Shown here: positions 61,118-64,000 of the stretch, one piece after another | Numbering within the stretch: position 1 is the first letter of the stretch | Layout of the letters: the number at the start of each line of letters is the position of its first letter | Assembly (NCBI RefSeq): GCF_042219825.1 | Contig: NZ_JBHJHQ010000008.1 | Coordinates: 62,001-126,000 of the forward strand | Reading direction: 5' to 3' | Length of the DNA stretch: 64,000 bases | From: JBHJHP01 sp042219825 | Lineage (GTDB): Bacteria > Bacteroidota > Bacteroidia > Bacteroidales > UBA5342 | Translations under genes and position numbers: made by a program | The notes under the pieces: generated by a model | The model's input: only the letters and a program-made list of their open reading frames with translations | Databases searched by the model: none | Told to the model about the DNA's origin: nothing

Positions 61118-64000
61118 ATGGGAAATCAACTGTTAGAGGAAACCAAAAAAGTAGTTATTCTTGGATCCGGAGCGCTAAAAATCGGAGAAGCCGGAGAATT
61201 TGATTATTCCGGGTCTCAAGCGTTGAAAGCATTAAGGGAAGAGGGAATTTACACAGTTTTGGTCAACCCGAATATTGCTACAGTTCAAACCTCGGAACAT
61301 ATTGCCGATAAAGTCTATTTTCTACCTGTTACCCCATATTTTGTAGAACAAGTTATTAAAAAAGAAAATCCTGATGGGATCCTGCTCGCTTTCGGTGGTC
61401 AGACTGCACTTAATTGTGGTGTTAAACTATTTGAGGCAGGCACTCTTGAAAAATATAACGTCCGGGTTCTTGGAACTCCGGTTCAGGCCATTATTGATAC
61501 AGAAGACCGCAAAATTTTTGCGGATAACCTTCGAAAAATTGACATTAAAACGCCTGTCAGTATTCCTTGTTATAATGTGGAAGAAGCGATGGAAGCGGCA
61601 AAAACAATCGGCTATCCGCTTATTGTAAGAGCTGCTTATGCATTAGGTGGTCTGGGTAGCGGATTCTGCAAAAACGATGATGAGCTTTACAAACTGACCC
61701 AGACAGCATTTGCATATTCACCTCAGGTTTTGGTGGAAGAATCACTGAAAGGATGGAAAGAGGTTGAATACGAGGTGGTACGCGACCAGTACGACAACTG
61801 TATCACAGTGTGTAACATGGAGAACTTTGACCCGCTTGGAATTCATACAGGCGAAAGTATTGTTGTTGCGCCTTCACAGACACTCACAAATAGTGAATAT
61901 CATAAATTAAGAGAGATCGCCATAAAAATTATACGTGACATTGGAATTGTAGGTGAATGTAACGTACAATATGCATTGGATCCGAATTCTGAAGATTACC
62001 GTGTGATTGAGGTAAATGCCCGACTGAGCCGTTCTTCAGCTCTGGCATCCAAAGCAACCGGTTATCCGCTGGCATTTGTGGCTGCCAAACTTGGCTTGGG
62101 TTACGGTCTGCACGAACTTAAAAACTCGGTGACCAAAACAACAACTGCATGTTTTGAACCAGCACTGGACTACATTGTTTGTAAGATTCCGCGCTGGGAC
62201 CTGAATAAATTTTCAGGCGTCTCAAAACAGATCGGTTCAAGCATGAAGAGTGTTGGTGAAATCATGGCCATTGGCCGTACCTTTGAGGAATCCATTCAGA
62301 AAGGTTTGCGTATGGTTGGCCAGGGCATGCACGGATTTGTTTCCAACCAGAAATTCTTTACAGATGATGTTGAAAAAGAGTTATCAGAACCTACTGATCA
62401 ACGTATTTTTGCCATATCAGAAGCATTACAGGCAGGATACAGTCTCGAAAAAATTCATGCATTAACAAAAATTGATCACTGGTTCCTGCAGAAGCTTCAG
62501 AATATCACTGATCTGAAGGAAGAACTGAACGGGTTCAGAAAGATTGAAGATATTTCAGACGAACTTCTTCTCCGGGCTAAACAACTGGGATTTTCAGATT
62601 TCCAGCTGGCCAGAGAAGTTTTAAACAGCCCGGCAAACAAAATAGCAGAACAGCAAATTGATGTAAGAAATTACAGAAAATCGAGAGGCATTACACCGTT
62701 CGTAAAACAAATTGATACTCTGGCAGGTGAATACCCTGCACAGACCAATTACCTGTACCTTACCTACTCAGCAAGTGCACACGATATTGATTTCTACAAA
62801 GATGATCAGTCTGTCATCGTTTTGGGATCCGGGGCATACCGCATCGGTAGTTCGGTGGAATTCGACTGGTGTAGTGTTACGGCCATAAAGACCATTCATG
62901 ATGAAGGTCACAGAAGCATCATGATTAACTACAATCCGGAAACAGTAAGTACCGACTACGACGTGTGTGACCGGCTCTATTTTGATGAACTGTCATTCGA
63001 ACGCGTACTGGATGTTTACGACCTGGAAGTTCCGAAAGGAGTGATTGTTTCTGTGGGTGGACAGATCCCCAACAACCTGGCTATGAGGCTTCACAACCAA
63101 AATGTTCCGATAATGGGAACATCTGCGGTTAAGATTGATAATGCCGAAAACCGCCAGAAGTTCTCGGCCATGCTTGATGAACTGGGTATTGACCAGCCAA
63201 GATGGAAAGAGCTGACCAGCATTGACGATATATTCAAATTTGTGGACGAAGTTGGATTCCCGGTTCTGGTAAGACCTTCGTATGTATTATCAGGTGCGGC
63301 AATGAACGTTGTATCTAACCGGGACGAGCTGGCCGACTTCCTTACACTGGCAGCCAACGTATCCAAACAATACCCGGTTGTAGTTTCTGAATTTATAGAA
63401 CAAGCCAAGGAGATTGAGATTGATGCAGTGGCTAAGAATGGTGAAGTCATCGCCTATGCCATTTCCGAACATGTGGAATTTGCTGGTGTCCACTCGGGTG
63501 ATGCAACCATTGTTTTCCCTCCGCAGAAACTGTATATCGAAACCATTCGCAGGATTAAAAAAATATCGCGCAGCATTGCAAAAGCACTGGATATAACAGG
63601 GCCGTTCAATATGCAGTTGCTGGCAAAAGATAACGATATTAAAGTTATTGAATGTAACCTGAGGGCCTCACGAAGCTTCCCGTTCGTGTCCAAAGTATTA
63701 AAGGTGAACCTTGTTGAACTGGCAACCAAAGTAATGCTGGGACAGGAAGTTGAAAAACCATCAAAAAGCGCTTTCGACCTGGATTATGTGGGAATCAAAG
63801 CGCCTCAGTTCTCGTTTACGCGTCTGTTAAAGGCTGATCCGGTACTGGGAGTTGACATGTCCTCAACCGGGGAGGTTGGTTGTATCGGGGAAAACTATTA
63901 CGAAGCCATCCTGCAGGCTATGTTGTCGGTAGGCTATAATATTCCTAAAAAGAATATCCTGATTTCTTCGGGACCGGCACGTTCAAAACTGGAACTTCTG
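61118..64000 (+). CDS. carB: Carbamoyl-phosphate synthase large subunit (3' truncated by window)
   Basis: 961 codons of an expected ~1,075; open to the right edge. Two ATP-grasp halves are visible. The N-terminal LGSGALKIGEAGEFDYSGSQ and LVNPNIATVQTSEHIADKVY resemble eukaryotic CPS (CAD/CPS1) more than the E. coli CarB wording. GGQTALNCG, NMENFDPLGIHTGESIV and EVNARLSRSSALASKATGYP follow; the second half begins VIVLGSGAYRIGSSVEFDW. It supplies carbamoyl phosphate to the acylornithine carbamoyltransferase. ATG at 61118, divergent from argR over 174 bp. No carA precedes it. Confidence 0.95.
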   Translation, partial: MGNQLLEETKKVVILGSGALKIGEAGEFDYSGSQALKALREEGIYTVLVNPNIATVQTSEHIADKVYFLPVTPYFVEQVIKKENPDGILLAFGGQTALNCGVKLFEAGTLEKYNVRVLGTPVQAIIDTEDRKIFADNLRKIDIKTPVSIPCYNVEEAMEAAKTIGYPLIVRAAYALGGLGSGFCKNDDELYKLTQTAFAYSPQVLVEESLKGWKEVEYEVVRDQYDNCITVCNMENFDPLGIHTGESIVVAPSQTLTNSEYHKLREIAIKIIRDIGIVGECNVQYALDPNSEDYRVIEVNARLSRSSALASKATGYPLAFVAAKLGLGYGLHELKNSVTKTTTACFEPALDYIVCKIPRWDLNKFSGVSKQIGSSMKSVGEIMAIGRTFEESIQKGLRMVGQGMHGFVSNQKFFTDDVEKELSEPTDQRIFAISEALQAGYSLEKIHALTKIDHWFLQKLQNITDLKEELNGFRKIEDISDELLLRAKQLGFSDFQLAREVLNSPANKIAEQQIDVRNYRKSRGITPFVKQIDTLAGEYPAQTNYLYLTYSASAHDIDFYKDDQSVIVLGSGAYRIGSSVEFDWCSVTAIKTIHDEGHRSIMINYNPETVSTDYDVCDRLYFDELSFERVLDVYDLEVPKGVIVSVGGQIPNNLAMRLHNQNVPIMGTSAVKIDNAENRQKFSAMLDELGIDQPRWKELTSIDDIFKFVDEVGFPVLVRPSYVLSGAAMNVVSNRDELADFLTLAANVSKQYPVVVSEFIEQAKEIEIDAVAKNGEVIAYAISEHVEFAGVHSGDATIVFPPQKLYIETIRRIKKISRSIAKALDITGPFNMQLLAKDNDIKVIECNLRASRSFPFVSKVLKVNLVELATKVMLGQEVEKPSKSAFDLDYVGIKAPQFSFTRLLKADPVLGVDMSSTGEVGCIGENYYEAILQAMLSVGYNIPKKNILISSGPARSKLELL

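Noticed and set aside
61374..63729. Short frames on both strands across 61-64 kb
   Set aside because: All lie within carB, which reads through to the window edge.

Overview
The window is about 64 kb of Bacteroidota chromosome, most likely from the Bacteroidales/Marinilabiliales side of the phylum. The evidence is two type IX secretion (T9SS) C-terminal domains, TAnnTTTG promoter boxes, an IspG with the long central insert, a ThrRS-like/uridine kinase fusion, an acylornithine-type carbamoyltransferase, and lineage families such as DUF3098, DUF2851, DUF3109, DUF4922 and YfhO. Coding density is high. I saw no rRNA, tRNA or CRISPR array.

Layout. 1-5.6 kb (minus): ftsX, DUF3098, uppP, truB, queA and a YfhO membrane protein. 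5.7-16.2 kb: an AT-rich surface-polysaccharide locus with wecB, several glycosyltransferases, an alpha-1,2-fucosyltransferase, a sulfotransferase and a Wzx flippase, with loose spacing and one decayed gene. 16.6-20.6 kb: ispG and a RelA/SpoT enzyme. 20.7-24.7 kb: two tandem copies of a hairpin-rich repeat, then an ECF-like sigma factor, a membrane-anchored protein ending in a T9SS sorting domain, and a small secreted protein that shares the sigma gene's upstream sequence. 24.8-31.3 kb (minus): a tightly coupled cluster (GHL10 hydrolase, glycosyltransferase, DUF4922, SpoIID-like protein, AmpG-like importer) that looks like envelope-glycan turnover. 31.4-34.9 kb: comF, a barrel protein and an HHH/beta-barrel protein. 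35-38.2 kb: Zn/Mn ABC importer coupled to MTA phosphorylase. 38.1-44.5 kb: HNH protein, a frameshifted DUF2851 gene, a K+ channel, an LptF/G permease, tgt and asd. 44.5-49.7 kb: a lamin-tail T9SS cargo, gpmI and DUF3109. 49.8-64 kb: the uridine kinase fusion, then an arginine/proline cluster (argR, GNAT, argG, argC, argD, proC, proB, four-helix protein, proA, carbamoyltransferase), divergent from a eukaryote-like carB that runs off the window.

How the genes work together. The arginine genes form a nearly complete route from glutamate to argininosuccinate. The GNAT gene sits where an acylglutamate synthase is needed. A double ARG box lies over the argR promoter. proABC share the glutamate-to-proline branch. 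The most promising candidates for something undescribed are the sigma factor/T9SS-tailed membrane protein pair with its duplicated promoter, the AmpG-SpoIID-DUF4922 cluster, and the heptanucleotide arrays, one pair of which flanks a four-helix-bundle gene inserted in the pro operon.
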